Shown here piece after piece: positions 8,381 through 17,332 of a DNA stretch of 64,000 bases. Under the pieces are notes generated by a model, which was given only the letters and a program-made list of their open reading frames with translations, had not been told where the DNA came from and searched no databases. How positions within the stretch are numbered: the stretch's first letter is position 1; every line of letters starts with the position of its first letter. The stretch lies in NCBI GenBank assembly GCA_963805305.1, contig CAWDTM010000008.1:248001-312000 (forward strand). The letters run 5' to 3'. This stretch comes from CAVXEH01 sp963805305 (GTDB lineage Bacteria; Chloroflexota; Limnocylindria; QHBO01). The translations under genes were made by a program, and so were the position numbers.

Positions 8381-9420
8381 ACGCCCCGCGGATTCTGGCC
8401 ATCGAGTCGTCCTGCGACGAGACCGGCGTCGCCGTGGTCGTCGGGGGCCGCCGAATCGAGGCCAACACGGTCGCCAGCCAGGTGGCGCTCCACGCGGCGA
8501 CGGGGGGCATCGTGCCGGAGGTCGCCGCCCGCCAGCAGCTGCGGTGGATCGTGCCCACCCTGGAGACTGCGCTGTCGGATGCGAGGGTCGGATGGAACGA
8601 GCTGGATGCAGTCGCGGTGACCTACGGGCCGGGGCTCATCGGCTCGCTCCTCGTGGGCGTCAACGTGGCCAAGGCGCTCGCCATCGCCCACGACCTCCCG
8701 CTCGTCGGCGTGAACCACATCGAGGGCCACATCTACGCCAACTGGCTCACGGACGCGGGCGCCGGAGCGCCACTCCCGCCAGAGCCGGACTTCCCGCTCC
8801 TCTGCCTCGTCGTGAGCGGCGGCCACACGCAGCTGGTCCTGATGCGGGACCACGGTCGCTATGCGCTCCTGGGCCAGACCGTCGACGATGCGGCCGGGGA
8901 GGCATTCGACAAGGTGGGTCGCCTGCTGGGACTGGGGTATCCCGGCGGCCCGGCCATCTCGAAGGCAGCCCAGGACGCCACGCCGTCGACCCGCTTCCCC
9001 CGGGCCCGGACCGACGGTCGCTATGACTTCAGCTTCTCCGGACTCAAGACGGCGGTGCTCCGCGAGGTGGCCGGGTATCGAGAGCGTGGCGAGCCGATCC
9101 CCGTGGATGGCGTGGCCGCCGCGTTCGAGGAGGCGGTCGTCGGCGCCCTCGTGACGAAGACCGTGGCCGCCGCAGCGGCGCACGGAGTCGCGGCGGTCGC
9201 CCTGGGCGGGGGCGTGGCGGCCAACCGGTCCCTGCGTGCGACGCTGCGCGATCGGCTCGCGGCCTCCGGCACGCCGCTCTTCGTGCCGCCGCCGGCATGG
9301 TGCACCGACAACGGCGCCATGATCGGCGCAGCGGGCGGATTCCGGTTCGTCGCCGGCGACCGAGCCGATCCGGCACTCGAGGCGATCCCGAACCTCGCCC
9401 TCCCGTGGCTGGAGGCGTGA
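8377..9420 (+). CDS. tsaD: tRNA N6-adenosine threonylcarbamoyltransferase TsaD
   Basis: Catalytic subunit that moves the threonylcarbamoyl group to A37. The sequence starts NAPRILAIESSCDETGVAVV, has the metal-binding HIEGH motif (about residues 113-117), the SGGHTQLV nucleotide loop, and ALGGGVAANRSLR near the C-terminus; 347 residues is standard. The start is TTG 8377, which overlaps the rimI stop and has GGAGG 6 nt upstream. Completes the t6A set except TsaC. Confidence 0.95.
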   Translation: MNAPRILAIESSCDETGVAVVVGGRRIEANTVASQVALHAATGGIVPEVAARQQLRWIVPTLETALSDARVGWNELDAVAVTYGPGLIGSLLVGVNVAKALAIAHDLPLVGVNHIEGHIYANWLTDAGAGAPLPPEPDFPLLCLVVSGGHTQLVLMRDHGRYALLGQTVDDAAGEAFDKVGRLLGLGYPGGPAISKAAQDATPSTRFPRARTDGRYDFSFSGLKTAVLREVAGYRERGEPIPVDGVAAAFEEAVVGALVTKTVAAAAAHGVAAVALGGGVAANRSLRATLRDRLAASGTPLFVPPPAWCTDNGAMIGAAGGFRFVAGDRADPALEAIPNLALPWLEA

Positions 9421-10304
9421 GCTCCCATCCGGCCCTGGCGCCGGAGCGGCTGGCGCCTCCGACGCCCGGGCAGCTCCGACGGCTGCTTGCCGCCGAGAAG
9501 CTGCGCCCGAGGCGATCCCTGAGCCAGAACTTCCTGACCGATGGCGCCGCGCTGGATGCCATCGTCGAGGCCGCGGCGCTCGCGCCGGGCGACCGCGTCG
9601 TGGAGATCGGTCCCGGGCTGGGCGTGCTCACCCGTCGCCTGCTGGCTGCCGGCGCCTCGGTCCTGGCCGTGGAGCTCGACCCACGTCTCGCCGCGTATCT
9701 GCGACGTGAGCTGGATGGCGTCCCCGGTTTCGAGCTCATCGAGGCGGACGCCCTGACGCTCCACCCCCGCGAGATCCTGCCCGGCGAGCCGTTCAAGCTC
9801 GTGGCGAACATCCCGTACCACATCACCAGCCCGCTCCTGCATGCCTTCCTGGAGGGGGAGCGGCCCCCGGAGCTGACGGTCCTGCTCGTCCAGCGCGAGG
9901 TCGCGGAGCGCGTCTCCGCGCCGCCGGGACGGATGAGCTACCTGTCGGTCTTCGTCCAGAACGTGAGCGACGCCTCGATCGTGGCGGTCGTGCCTGCCGC
10001 TGCCTTCGAGCCCGCACCGGAGGTCGACTCAGCGATCCTGCTGCTCCGCCGGCGCCCGGCACCCGAGGTTCCGCCCGGCCCTGCACGGGAGCCGTTCTAC
10101 CGCGTGGTGCAGGCGGGGTTCCGCCAGCGTCGCAAGCAGATCCACAACGGGCTCGCCCGGGAGCTGCCGATCGCCTTATCGACGGTGCTCGAAGCCCTGA
10201 CGGCGTGCGGCGTCGACGGGGAGCGACGACCCCAGACGTTGACCCTCGTCGAATGGGCATGCCTGGCGGGACGCCTGGCGGCCGCGCTCGAGCCGGCGCC
10301 GTGA
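9417..10304 (+). CDS. rsmA: 16S rRNA dimethyladenosine transferase RsmA (KsgA)
   Basis: SAM-dependent enzyme that dimethylates two adjacent adenosines in helix 45 of 16S rRNA. Visible motifs are LSQNFL near the N-terminus, motif I VVEIGPGLGVLTRRLL, VELDPR, and the catalytic NIPYHI. GFRQRRKQIHNGL is the usual C-terminal block. The start GTG overlaps the tsaD stop; the first ~20 residues before LRRLLAAEKL are variable, so a slightly later start is possible. Overlaps ispE by 4 nt. Confidence 0.94.
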   Translation: MSSHPALAPERLAPPTPGQLRRLLAAEKLRPRRSLSQNFLTDGAALDAIVEAAALAPGDRVVEIGPGLGVLTRRLLAAGASVLAVELDPRLAAYLRRELDGVPGFELIEADALTLHPREILPGEPFKLVANIPYHITSPLLHAFLEGERPPELTVLLVQREVAERVSAPPGRMSYLSVFVQNVSDASIVAVVPAAAFEPAPEVDSAILLLRRRPAPEVPPGPAREPFYRVVQAGFRQRRKQIHNGLARELPIALSTVLEALTACGVDGERRPQTLTLVEWACLAGRLAAALEPAP

Positions 10305-11182
10305 GCGTCACCGGCGGTCTGCGGCTGGCCGCGCCGGCCAAGCTGAACCTGTCCCTGCGGGTCACCGGCCGGCGGCCGGACGGCTACCACGAGCTGGTAG
10401 GCGTCATGGCGCTGATCGACCTGGCCGACGACCTGCTCCTGCTCCCCGGCTGCTCCGGCCTGCGCGTCACCGGGGAGGCGCGGGGCGGCGTCCCGGTGTC
10501 GCCGGGCGACAACCTTGCGTGGCAGGGCCTGGTGCTGGGGCTCGGCGCCGGGCCGCTGGACTGCTGTTTGGCCCTCGACAAGCGTGTGCCGGCAATGGCG
10601 GGGCTGGGCGGCGGCTCGTCGGACGCCGCGGCAGCGTGGCGCCTCGGCCGTCGATGGAGCGGCGCCGACGACACGGCAACCCCCGCGGAGCGCAGCGCGC
10701 TGGCACGCCTTGGCGCGGATGTCCCCTTCTTCGCGGCGAGCGTCCCGCGCGCCGTGGTGCGCGGCATCGGCGAGCGGGTGACCCCGTCGCCAGAGCGATC
10801 CCTCGAACCACCGGGCTCCACCATCGTGCTCGTCCATCCAGCCTTCGGGCTCTCCACGGCGGCGGTGTTCGCCGAGCTTCGACGCTCGGAGTGGGCCGAT
10901 ACCGAGGACGAGCCGGTGCCCGGTGACAATGCGCTGCTCGCTCCCGCGCTCCGGCTCCGGCCGGAGATCGCGGATCTCATGCGCCTGGTCCTGGCAGCCG
11001 GGCTCGATCCGCACATGACCGGCAGCGGGCCCAGCCTGTATGCGATCACCGACGATCCGCCGCGGGCGGCCGCCGCTGCGCGGCGCCTCGAGCGTGCGGG
11101 CGTGCGCACCACGACGACCCGCCTCCGCCGCGAACCGGCTAGGATCGAGGTGGTGGCAGGGAGTGACGAGGAGGACCCATGA
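10301..11182 (+). CDS. ispE: 4-diphosphocytidyl-2-C-methyl-D-erythritol kinase IspE
   Basis: GHMP-family kinase of the MEP pathway that phosphorylates CDP-ME on the way to isoprenoid precursors. APAKLNLSLRVTGRRPDGYH is the IspE N-terminal signature, MAGLGGGSSDAAAAW the ATP-binding GHMP loop, and MTGSGPSLYAI the third GHMP motif. GTG 10301 overlaps the rsmA stop. The rsmA-ispE order is widespread in bacteria. Together with the polyprenyl synthase at 14.5 kb it shows an MEP-dependent isoprenoid supply. Confidence 0.93.
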   Translation: MSVTGGLRLAAPAKLNLSLRVTGRRPDGYHELVGVMALIDLADDLLLLPGCSGLRVTGEARGGVPVSPGDNLAWQGLVLGLGAGPLDCCLALDKRVPAMAGLGGGSSDAAAAWRLGRRWSGADDTATPAERSALARLGADVPFFAASVPRAVVRGIGERVTPSPERSLEPPGSTIVLVHPAFGLSTAAVFAELRRSEWADTEDEPVPGDNALLAPALRLRPEIADLMRLVLAAGLDPHMTGSGPSLYAITDDPPRAAAAARRLERAGVRTTTTRLRREPARIEVVAGSDEEDP

Positions 11183-11571
11183 GCGGACGGCGGCCGGTCC
11201 AGACCGACGGTGCACCAGGCGCCATCGGTCCCTACAGCCAGGCAATCGCGGGCGGTGGCTTCGTGTTCACGGCGGGCCAGGTCGGGCTCGACCCGGCCAC
11301 CGGCGAGCTGGTGGCGGGTGGCGTCGCAGCCCAGGCGGAGCGCGCGATGCGCAACCTCGCGGCCGTGCTGGACGCGGCCGGCACGTCCTTCGACCGGGTG
11401 GTGAAGACGACCATCTTCCTGGCGGACCTGGCCGACTTCGCCGCCGTCAACGAGGTCTACGGAGGATCCCTGACGCTCCCGTATCCGGCGCGCTCGACGG
11501 TCGCGGTCCGTGCGCTGCCCAAGGGTGCGCTGGTCGAGATCGAATGCATCGCGCTCGCCGGAGAGGCGTGA
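11179..11571 (+). CDS. ridA: RidA family enamine/imine deaminase
   Basis: 130-residue trimeric RidA/YjgF-type protein, which hydrolyses reactive enamine/imine intermediates made by PLP enzymes. Seen are IGPYSQAI, FTAGQVGLDPATGELV, and the catalytic Arg in YPARSTVAV followed by VEIECIA. Overlaps ispE by 4 nt. Family assignment is firm; whether it is RidA proper or a related Rid subgroup is less certain. Confidence 0.88.
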   Translation: MSGRRPVQTDGAPGAIGPYSQAIAGGGFVFTAGQVGLDPATGELVAGGVAAQAERAMRNLAAVLDAAGTSFDRVVKTTIFLADLADFAAVNEVYGGSLTLPYPARSTVAVRALPKGALVEIECIALAGEA

Positions 11572-11656
11572 CCGCGCCGATGTGCGGGTTGACCCTCCGG
11601 ATGGGTCGCGGATACCATCGCGGCCTGTTGCCCCCAGGACCGGAGCTCACCTCACC

Positions 11657-13105
11657 GTGCTAGGCACCGCGGCCATCGTGCTGGCCGCCGGACAGGGCAC
11701 GCGCATGCGCTCGCGCCTTCCCAAGGTGCTGCACCCCCTCGCCGGACGGCCCATGGTCGGGCACGTCCTCGAGGCGCTGGGCAAGGTGGGCATTGACCGG
11801 CCGGTGCTCGTCGTCGGCCACGAGGCGGAGGCCGTCGAGGCGGCCGTCGGGAGCGCCGCGATCAGCGTGCGCCAGGTGCCGCAGCTGGGGACCGCCGACG
11901 CGGTGCGCATCGGGTTGGGATCGACCTCGGCCGATGCGGACCAGGTCATCGTGACCATGGGCGACGCCCCGCTGCTTCCGGCCGAGCTCTTCACCGCCCT
12001 TGGCGACGCCCAGGCGCGGAGCGGCGCGGCGATCGCGCTCCTTGCCGCGCACCTTCCCGATCCGGTCGGCTACGGCCGGATCGTCCGGGACCCGGAGGGG
12101 GACTGCCGCGCCATCGTCGAGGAGGCCGATGCCGACGAGCCAACGCGACGGATCGACGAGGTCAACGTGGGAACCTACTGCTTCGACGCGGCGTGGCTGC
12201 GCGCCTCGATCGAACGCGTCGCCATGAGCGCCACGGGCGAACGCTACCTCACCGACCTGGTCGCCCTGGCGGTCGGCGACGGCCGCCGGGTCTCCGTCGT
12301 CGACGCGCCGCGCCCGGAGCTGACCCTGGGCATCAACGACCGCGTCCAGCTTGCCGCTGCGGAGCGCCTGCTCCGCAGCGAGATCGCGGAGCGCCACATG
12401 CGCAACGGCGTCACGATCGTCGATCCGTCCACGACTTACATCGACGCAGGGGTCGAAATCGGGCAGGACGCGCGCATCGAGCCGTGGACCATTCTGGCCG
12501 GCGCGACCGCGATCGGGGAGGAGGCGGTGATTGGCCCGAACGCGACGCTGCGGGACAGCCGGATCGGGCCACGGACCTCCGTCTGGGCCAGCATCGTCGA
12601 GGCGTCGGCGGTGGGGGAGGACGCCCGGATCGGGCCTTACAGCCATCTGCGACCCGGCTGCGACATCGGCCCGCGCTGCCGCATCGGCAACTTCGCCGAG
12701 CTGAAGAAGACGCAGATGGGAGCCGGGACCCAGCAGCACCACGTCAGCTACCTGGGCGACGCGGAGGTCGGCGAGGCGGCGAACATCGGTGCCGGCGCCA
12801 TCACCGCCAACTTCGACGGGGAGCGCAAGCACCGCACGGTCATCGGCGACCACGCCTTCATCGGGGTGGACACCATGCTCCGCGCGCCGGTGACCATCGG
12901 TCCCGGAGCGCGCACCGGTGCCGGGGCCGTCGTGACCCGCGACGTTCCCGCGGGCAAGACGGTGGTGGGCATGCCGGCCAGGCCCATCGAGCTGCGCCGT
13001 ACGCGGCGGGCCGCGGCCGCGGCCCCCGAGGGAGCGGCCGAGAACGGCCTGACCGCGGAGCGGAACATGCAGACGGGAGGCAGCGCGACCCGAACCGATG
13101 CCTGA
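11657..13105 (+). CDS. glmU: Bifunctional UDP-GlcNAc pyrophosphorylase / GlcN-1-P acetyltransferase GlmU
   Basis: Makes UDP-N-acetylglucosamine for peptidoglycan. The N-terminal half has the nucleotidyltransferase loop LAAGQGTRMRSRLPKVLHPL and GTADAVR, the C-terminal half is a left-handed beta helix with hexapeptide repeats (IGPYSHLRPGCDIG, IGNFAELKKTQMG, NIGAGAITANFDG) typical of the acetyltransferase. 482 residues fits GlmU. The start is GTG 11657, with CGGAG about 11 nt upstream. A TACCAT -10-like box is at 11613-11618. The last ~25 residues are a polar tail. Confidence 0.93.
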   Translation: MLGTAAIVLAAGQGTRMRSRLPKVLHPLAGRPMVGHVLEALGKVGIDRPVLVVGHEAEAVEAAVGSAAISVRQVPQLGTADAVRIGLGSTSADADQVIVTMGDAPLLPAELFTALGDAQARSGAAIALLAAHLPDPVGYGRIVRDPEGDCRAIVEEADADEPTRRIDEVNVGTYCFDAAWLRASIERVAMSATGERYLTDLVALAVGDGRRVSVVDAPRPELTLGINDRVQLAAAERLLRSEIAERHMRNGVTIVDPSTTYIDAGVEIGQDARIEPWTILAGATAIGEEAVIGPNATLRDSRIGPRTSVWASIVEASAVGEDARIGPYSHLRPGCDIGPRCRIGNFAELKKTQMGAGTQQHHVSYLGDAEVGEAANIGAGAITANFDGERKHRTVIGDHAFIGVDTMLRAPVTIGPGARTGAGAVVTRDVPAGKTVVGMPARPIELRRTRRAAAAAPEGAAENGLTAERNMQTGGSATRTDA

Positions 13106-14498
13106 AGGCAGCAGTACCGGCAGCGCGACCGGCAATCCGTTCCTGGACATCGCGATCGTCTCCGCCCTGATCCTGGCCAGCGGATTCTTCGCTGCCTCGG
13201 AGCTCGCGCTCATCACCGTCAAGCGCCACCGGCTGACGCAGCTTGCCGAGGCGGGGAACCGGTCGGCGCAGGCGGCGGAGCGACTCACGGCGGACCCGTC
13301 GCGCTTCCTGGCGACGATCCAGGTGGCGCTGACCTTCCTGGGGTTCCTGGCGTCGGCCGTCGGGGCCGTCTCGTTCTCCGGCGCGATCGCGGATCTCGTG
13401 CGGGTGATACCGTGGCGGCCCATCCAGGAGGCGGCGGGCGGCATCGCCTTCCTGGTGACGACGCTCCTGATCGCGCTCGTCTCCATCGTCGTCGGAGAGC
13501 TCGCGCCCAAGACCCTGGCGCTGAGCTTCACGGAGCGCTACGCGCTCGCCGTGGCGAGACCCATCGGCTTCATGGAGCGCGTCCTCAGCCCCTTCGTGTG
13601 GGTCGTGACCCTCATCTCCGGGCTCCTCGTCCGCGCGCTCGGTGGCAAGGAGCGACCCCGTCCGGGATACCTCTCCACGGAGGAGCTCAAGCTGCTCGTC
13701 GAGACCGGCTCGGAGCAGGGGACGATCGAGGAGGACGAGAAGGAGATGATCCACGGGGTCATCGAGCTCGCCGAGACCAAGGTCCACGAGGTGATGGTGC
13801 CGCGCATCGGAATCCGGGCCGTCGAGATCAGCGATCCGTTCGGCGAGATCCTCGACATGGTCGTCCGGGCCGGGCACAGCCGGATCCCGGTCTTCCGCGA
13901 GAACCTCGACAACATCGCCGGCATCCTCTACGCCAAGGACCTGCTGCCCTACCTGCGCGCCGATGGCTCGGGTCCGCCGGCGATCGACATCCGCACGCTC
14001 CTCCGCCCGCCGGTCTACGTCCCCGAGACGAAGGCGGTGGACGAGCTGCTGCACGAGATGCAGGTCGCCAAGCGGCACATCGCCATCGTCGTGGACGAGT
14101 ACGGCGGGACCGCGGGGCTGATCACGATCGAGGACATCGTCGAGGAGATCGTGGGCGAGATCCAGGACGAGTACGACACAGAGGAGCCCCTCGTCGAGCC
14201 GATCGCCTCGGATGACCAGCTCGTGTTCCGGATCGACGGGCGCGTCAGCATGGATGACCTGCGCGACCTCTTCGACCTCCCCGACGAGGAGGAGGAGGAC
14301 GAGGAGGCGTACGACACGGTGGGCGGGTTCATCATCCACCGCGTGGGACGGATTCCGCTGCCCGGCGCCGAGGTCCCCTTCCGTGACGTCACCCTGCGCG
14401 TCGAGTCGGCCGATTCGCGCCGGGTCAGCAAGGTGATCGGGACCCGGGCACTGCCGGCCGAGGTCGAGAACGGCGACGGCGAGACGGAGCGCGGCTGA
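13098..14498 (+). CDS. CNNM/CorC-type hemolysin-family membrane protein
   Basis: 466-residue protein with the standard order: N-terminal CNNM (DUF21) transmembrane domain with about four helices (residues ~10-140), paired CBS domains (VMVPRIGIRAVEISD ... VDEYGGTAGLITIEDIVEEI), and a C-terminal CorC_HlyC domain (GGFIIHRVGRIPLPG). Members export or sense divalent cations, mainly Mg2+. A Glu/Asp-rich strip (DLPDEEEEDEEAYD) precedes the last domain. Overlaps glmU by 8 nt. Transport substrate is inferred from family only. Confidence 0.88.
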   Translation: MPEGSSTGSATGNPFLDIAIVSALILASGFFAASELALITVKRHRLTQLAEAGNRSAQAAERLTADPSRFLATIQVALTFLGFLASAVGAVSFSGAIADLVRVIPWRPIQEAAGGIAFLVTTLLIALVSIVVGELAPKTLALSFTERYALAVARPIGFMERVLSPFVWVVTLISGLLVRALGGKERPRPGYLSTEELKLLVETGSEQGTIEEDEKEMIHGVIELAETKVHEVMVPRIGIRAVEISDPFGEILDMVVRAGHSRIPVFRENLDNIAGILYAKDLLPYLRADGSGPPAIDIRTLLRPPVYVPETKAVDELLHEMQVAKRHIAIVVDEYGGTAGLITIEDIVEEIVGEIQDEYDTEEPLVEPIASDDQLVFRIDGRVSMDDLRDLFDLPDEEEEDEEAYDTVGGFIIHRVGRIPLPGAEVPFRDVTLRVESADSRRVSKVIGTRALPAEVENGDGETERG

Positions 14499-14530
14499 GG
14501 ATCGCGCCGGCGCGCGTCACCAGCGGTGGG

Positions 14531-15586
14531 TCAGACCGCGATGGCGCTCTCGACCAGCGCTGTGAGCTGTGCGCCCCGTTCGGGGGTGATCGGCAGGCGC
14601 CCCGCGGCGCGCAGCGCCCGGTCGCGGAAGCGGCGCGCCTCCGCGATCGCATGCTGGCGGGCCCCGCTCCGCTCCAGGATCCCGAGCACCTCGTCCACCT
14701 CGCCGTCGCTCATCAGGCCATCCGCCTCCGGCGCGAGCGCGCCGTCGGTTGCCTGCATGGCCGGGGCGTAGATGCGGCGCAGCCGGTCGACATCGGCCGG
14801 GTCCGCGTGCTCCAGGGCCCAGACCAGGGGCAGGTTCTTCTTGCGCTTGCGCACGTCGCCGGCCACCGGCTTGCCGGAATCGGTCGAGCTCCAGAAGGTT
14901 CCCTTCACGTCGTCCGCCATCTGGAAGGCCATCCCCAGCTCGTAGCCGAACGCCCGGAATGCCTCGATCGTCCCGGGGTCGTCGGTGGCCAGGATGGCGC
15001 CCGACTGGACCGAGGCTCCGAGGAGCGCAGCCGTCTTGCGGCTGATCATCTCGAGATACTCGCCCACGGTCACGTCCAGCCGGCGCTCGAAGCTGATGTC
15101 GAGGAACTGGCCCTCGCAGAGCGCCAGGCAGGTCTCGTCGTAGACCCGCATGAGGGCCAGCACACGGTGCTCGCTGACGCCGCGCTCCATGAGCCGATAG
15201 AGCGCGAGGCGTGACAGCGCGAAGAGCGCGTCGCCGGCGTTGATGGCGAGCGGGATGCCCCAGATGGCCCACAGGGTCGGGCGGTGGCGCCGTTCCTGGT
15301 CGGCGTCCTCGATATCGTCGTGGACCAGGCTGAAGTTGTGGCCCAGCTCGACCGCCGCCGCACCGGGAAGCGCGGCATCATGCTCGCCGGTCAGGGCCTG
15401 GTAGGCGAGGAGCCCCAGAAGCGGGCGGATCCGCTTTCCGCGCGGCCCGGACGGCTCGTCGAGGCCGAGGTGATAGGTGAGCATCTCGTACAGTGGACGC
15501 GTGTGGCCGTCGCGCTCGGAGAGCACCGCCCGCATCTCGTCCTCGATCTCGGCCAGGAGGTGGGTAAACTCGGACCTGATGTCCAC
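14531..15586 (-). CDS. Polyprenyl diphosphate synthase (trans-isoprenyl)
   Basis: Condenses isopentenyl diphosphate onto allylic diphosphates. GPRGKRIRPLL, the first Asp-rich motif in LVHDDIEDAD, and FQMADDVKG with KKNLPLVWALEH are the family landmarks; product chain length cannot be read from these. It is the only minus-strand gene between 0.5 and 24 kb. I take GTG 15586 as start because the minus strand has TACCCT exactly 6 nt before it, the same leaderless spacing as tsaE; an in-frame ATG at 15625 would add 13 residues. It is convergent with the CNNM gene and divergent from recO. Confidence 0.88.
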   Translation of the reverse strand: MDIRSEFTHLLAEIEDEMRAVLSERDGHTRPLYEMLTYHLGLDEPSGPRGKRIRPLLGLLAYQALTGEHDAALPGAAAVELGHNFSLVHDDIEDADQERRHRPTLWAIWGIPLAINAGDALFALSRLALYRLMERGVSEHRVLALMRVYDETCLALCEGQFLDISFERRLDVTVGEYLEMISRKTAALLGASVQSGAILATDDPGTIEAFRAFGYELGMAFQMADDVKGTFWSSTDSGKPVAGDVRKRKKNLPLVWALEHADPADVDRLRRIYAPAMQATDGALAPEADGLMSDGEVDEVLGILERSGARQHAIAEARRFRDRALRAAGRLPITPERGAQLTALVESAIAV

Positions 15587-15598
15587 CGCTGAAGGGTA
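15587..15598 (-). promoter_or_regulatory. -10 box for the polyprenyl synthase (leaderless)
   Basis: On the minus strand TACCCT is followed by 6 nt and GTG. This spacing matches that at tsaE, abiEi and phd and decides the start chosen for the gene. No strong -35 is seen. Confidence 0.4.
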
Positions 15599-15664
15599 CC
15601 CGACCGACTCGAGCAGGCGCGCCATGTCACGGGTACGGTGCCCGCAGCGCGGCGGATCTCTGAC

Positions 15665-16459
15665 GTGAGCCCGCGCTCGCGCCTCTACAAGACGGAGGCG
15701 ATCGTCCTGCGCAGCATGAACCTTGGCGAGGCGGATCGCGTCCTCACCGTCCTGACGCCACGTCTCGGGAAGCTGCGGATCGTGGCGAAGGGGGTTCGGC
15801 GCACCAGGTCGCGGCTGGGAGGCGGACTTGAGCCGTTCAGCGATGTCCAGCTCGTCCTGGCCGTGGGACGCACGTTCGACGTCGTGACCGGTGTCGCCAT
15901 CACCGACCCGCACCTGGGTCTGCGCGACGACCTCGAAGCGACGGCAGCCGCCTGGTACGTGGTGGAGCTGGCGGATCGGTTCTGCGAGGGAAGCGCGGAT
16001 GCGTACCGTGCCTTCGTGCTACTCGCCCAGGCGCTGGCGGCGCTCGACGCTCCGGCCGATGTCGTTTCCCGGGAGACCGTGAATCGCTGGTTCGAGCTTC
16101 ATCTGCTCGATGCCATGGGCTTTCGGCCGGAGCTGCGCCGGTGCCTGGAATGCGGCGCCGCGATTGAGCCGAACGGCAACCGCTTCTCGGCCGTGGCCGG
16201 CGGAATCCTGGGTCCGGAGTGCGCGACCGCGGCGACGGATGCCCGGCCCATCTCTCCGGACGCATTGAAGATCCTGCGCCATCTGCAACGGAGCGAGCTC
16301 ACCGAGGTGCTGCGCCTCGTGCTGCGACCGCCGCTGCAGCGCGAGGTCGAGCGCCTCCTGCACGCGACCGTCTCCACCATTCTCGAGCGCGAGCTCCGCA
16401 CGCGCGAGTTCCTCCAGGAGGTGAGCGCGCGACGGGCCGCTGGAGGCGTGCCCGGATGA
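15665..16459 (+). CDS. recO: DNA repair protein RecO
   Basis: RecO loads RecA with RecR and RecF at gaps. The N-terminal OB fold reads YKTEAIVLRSMNLGEADRVL and LGKLRIVAKGVRR; the C-terminal part has a zinc-ribbon beginning CLECGAAI with a second Cys in GPECAT. The GTG at 15665 gives the family's usual N-terminus (SPRSRLYKTEA); a GTG at 15638 in the same frame is possible. Divergent from the polyprenyl synthase, with about 80 nt between starts. Overlaps the next gene by 4 nt. Confidence 0.92.
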   Translation: MSPRSRLYKTEAIVLRSMNLGEADRVLTVLTPRLGKLRIVAKGVRRTRSRLGGGLEPFSDVQLVLAVGRTFDVVTGVAITDPHLGLRDDLEATAAAWYVVELADRFCEGSADAYRAFVLLAQALAALDAPADVVSRETVNRWFELHLLDAMGFRPELRRCLECGAAIEPNGNRFSAVAGGILGPECATAATDARPISPDALKILRHLQRSELTEVLRLVLRPPLQREVERLLHATVSTILERELRTREFLQEVSARRAAGGVPG

Positions 16460-17331
16460 GCCTCCGCTTCCCGTTCCGCGGGCCGCAAGCCCCGGAGCCG
16501 CCTCCCGTGGTGGACGGCGTCCCATGCCGTCCCTACCGCACCGGTGAGCATGCCGCGACGATCAGCGCCATGCTGCTCCGGAGGCTCATCGCCGCCGCGA
16601 TCGTCGCGGCCGCCATCAGCCTGGTTCTTCCCTTCGTCATCACGCTGGCGACGGTGGGCGGGGCGGCGTCGGCCGACGCGATACCCGCCGCTGCTCGCGT
16701 GGCCGGGTCACCCCTCGCATTCGCCATCTACCTGCTCCTCGTGGACGCGTTGCTCGTCCGGGGCAGGCTGTCGCGAAGCCTCTCCGTGCTGAGCTGGATC
16801 GCGCAGCGGAGCAGCGCGGAGCTCCGGCAGACGACCGGCCTGCGTCGTGCGACCGAACGGGCAGGGGCGCGACGCTGGCTCGCCGCCCACCCGGGAACGG
16901 ACGGCGAGCCGGACCGGGTTTCCGCGGTGCGCGTCGAGCTGAGCGTGGCGCTCGGGGACCCGGCCGGCGCCCGCGCGGCGCTCGATCACCTGCGACGCGA
17001 GACGCCCGAGCAGGCCCTGCGGGCCGACCTGCTCCTGGCAATGGTGGACCTTGCCGCCGGCCGGCCGTTCGACGCGGAGGTCCTCCGGGGGCAGGTCGAG
17101 GGGATCGCCGACCCGGAGCTTCGCGCCGATCTTGCGGCCAGGGTCGCATCGCGCATCGCGGAGGGCCGCTTCACCTGCCAGGGCGACCACCTGGCGGCCA
17201 TGGCCTGGGGCTTTCCGTACGTGGGCCGCCGCGACCGCGGCCTTCTGCTGCGCGCGTACTGGATGCCCCTCGGGGTCCTGGTCCTGATCACCGCCTTCGC
17301 CCTGGCCTTCCTGCTTCCGGCCGGGGGCTAG
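16456..17331 (+). CDS. Membrane protein with helical repeat-like cytosolic part, 291 aa
   Basis: Two helices near residues 37-60 and 72-95 (LIAAAIVAAAISLVLPFVI; LAFAIYLLLVDALLV), an Ala/Arg-rich helical stretch (about residues 120-245) that could form TPR-like repeats (ALGDPAGARAALDHLRRETP), and a C-terminal transmembrane helix (PLGVLVLITAFALAFLLP). The N-terminal 35 residues are Pro-rich. Start ATG overlaps the recO stop. Not recognised; function unknown. Confidence 0.55.
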   Translation: MSLRFPFRGPQAPEPPPVVDGVPCRPYRTGEHAATISAMLLRRLIAAAIVAAAISLVLPFVITLATVGGAASADAIPAAARVAGSPLAFAIYLLLVDALLVRGRLSRSLSVLSWIAQRSSAELRQTTGLRRATERAGARRWLAAHPGTDGEPDRVSAVRVELSVALGDPAGARAALDHLRRETPEQALRADLLLAMVDLAAGRPFDAEVLRGQVEGIADPELRADLAARVASRIAEGRFTCQGDHLAAMAWGFPYVGRRDRGLLLRAYWMPLGVLVLITAFALAFLLPAGG

Positions 17332-17332
17332 C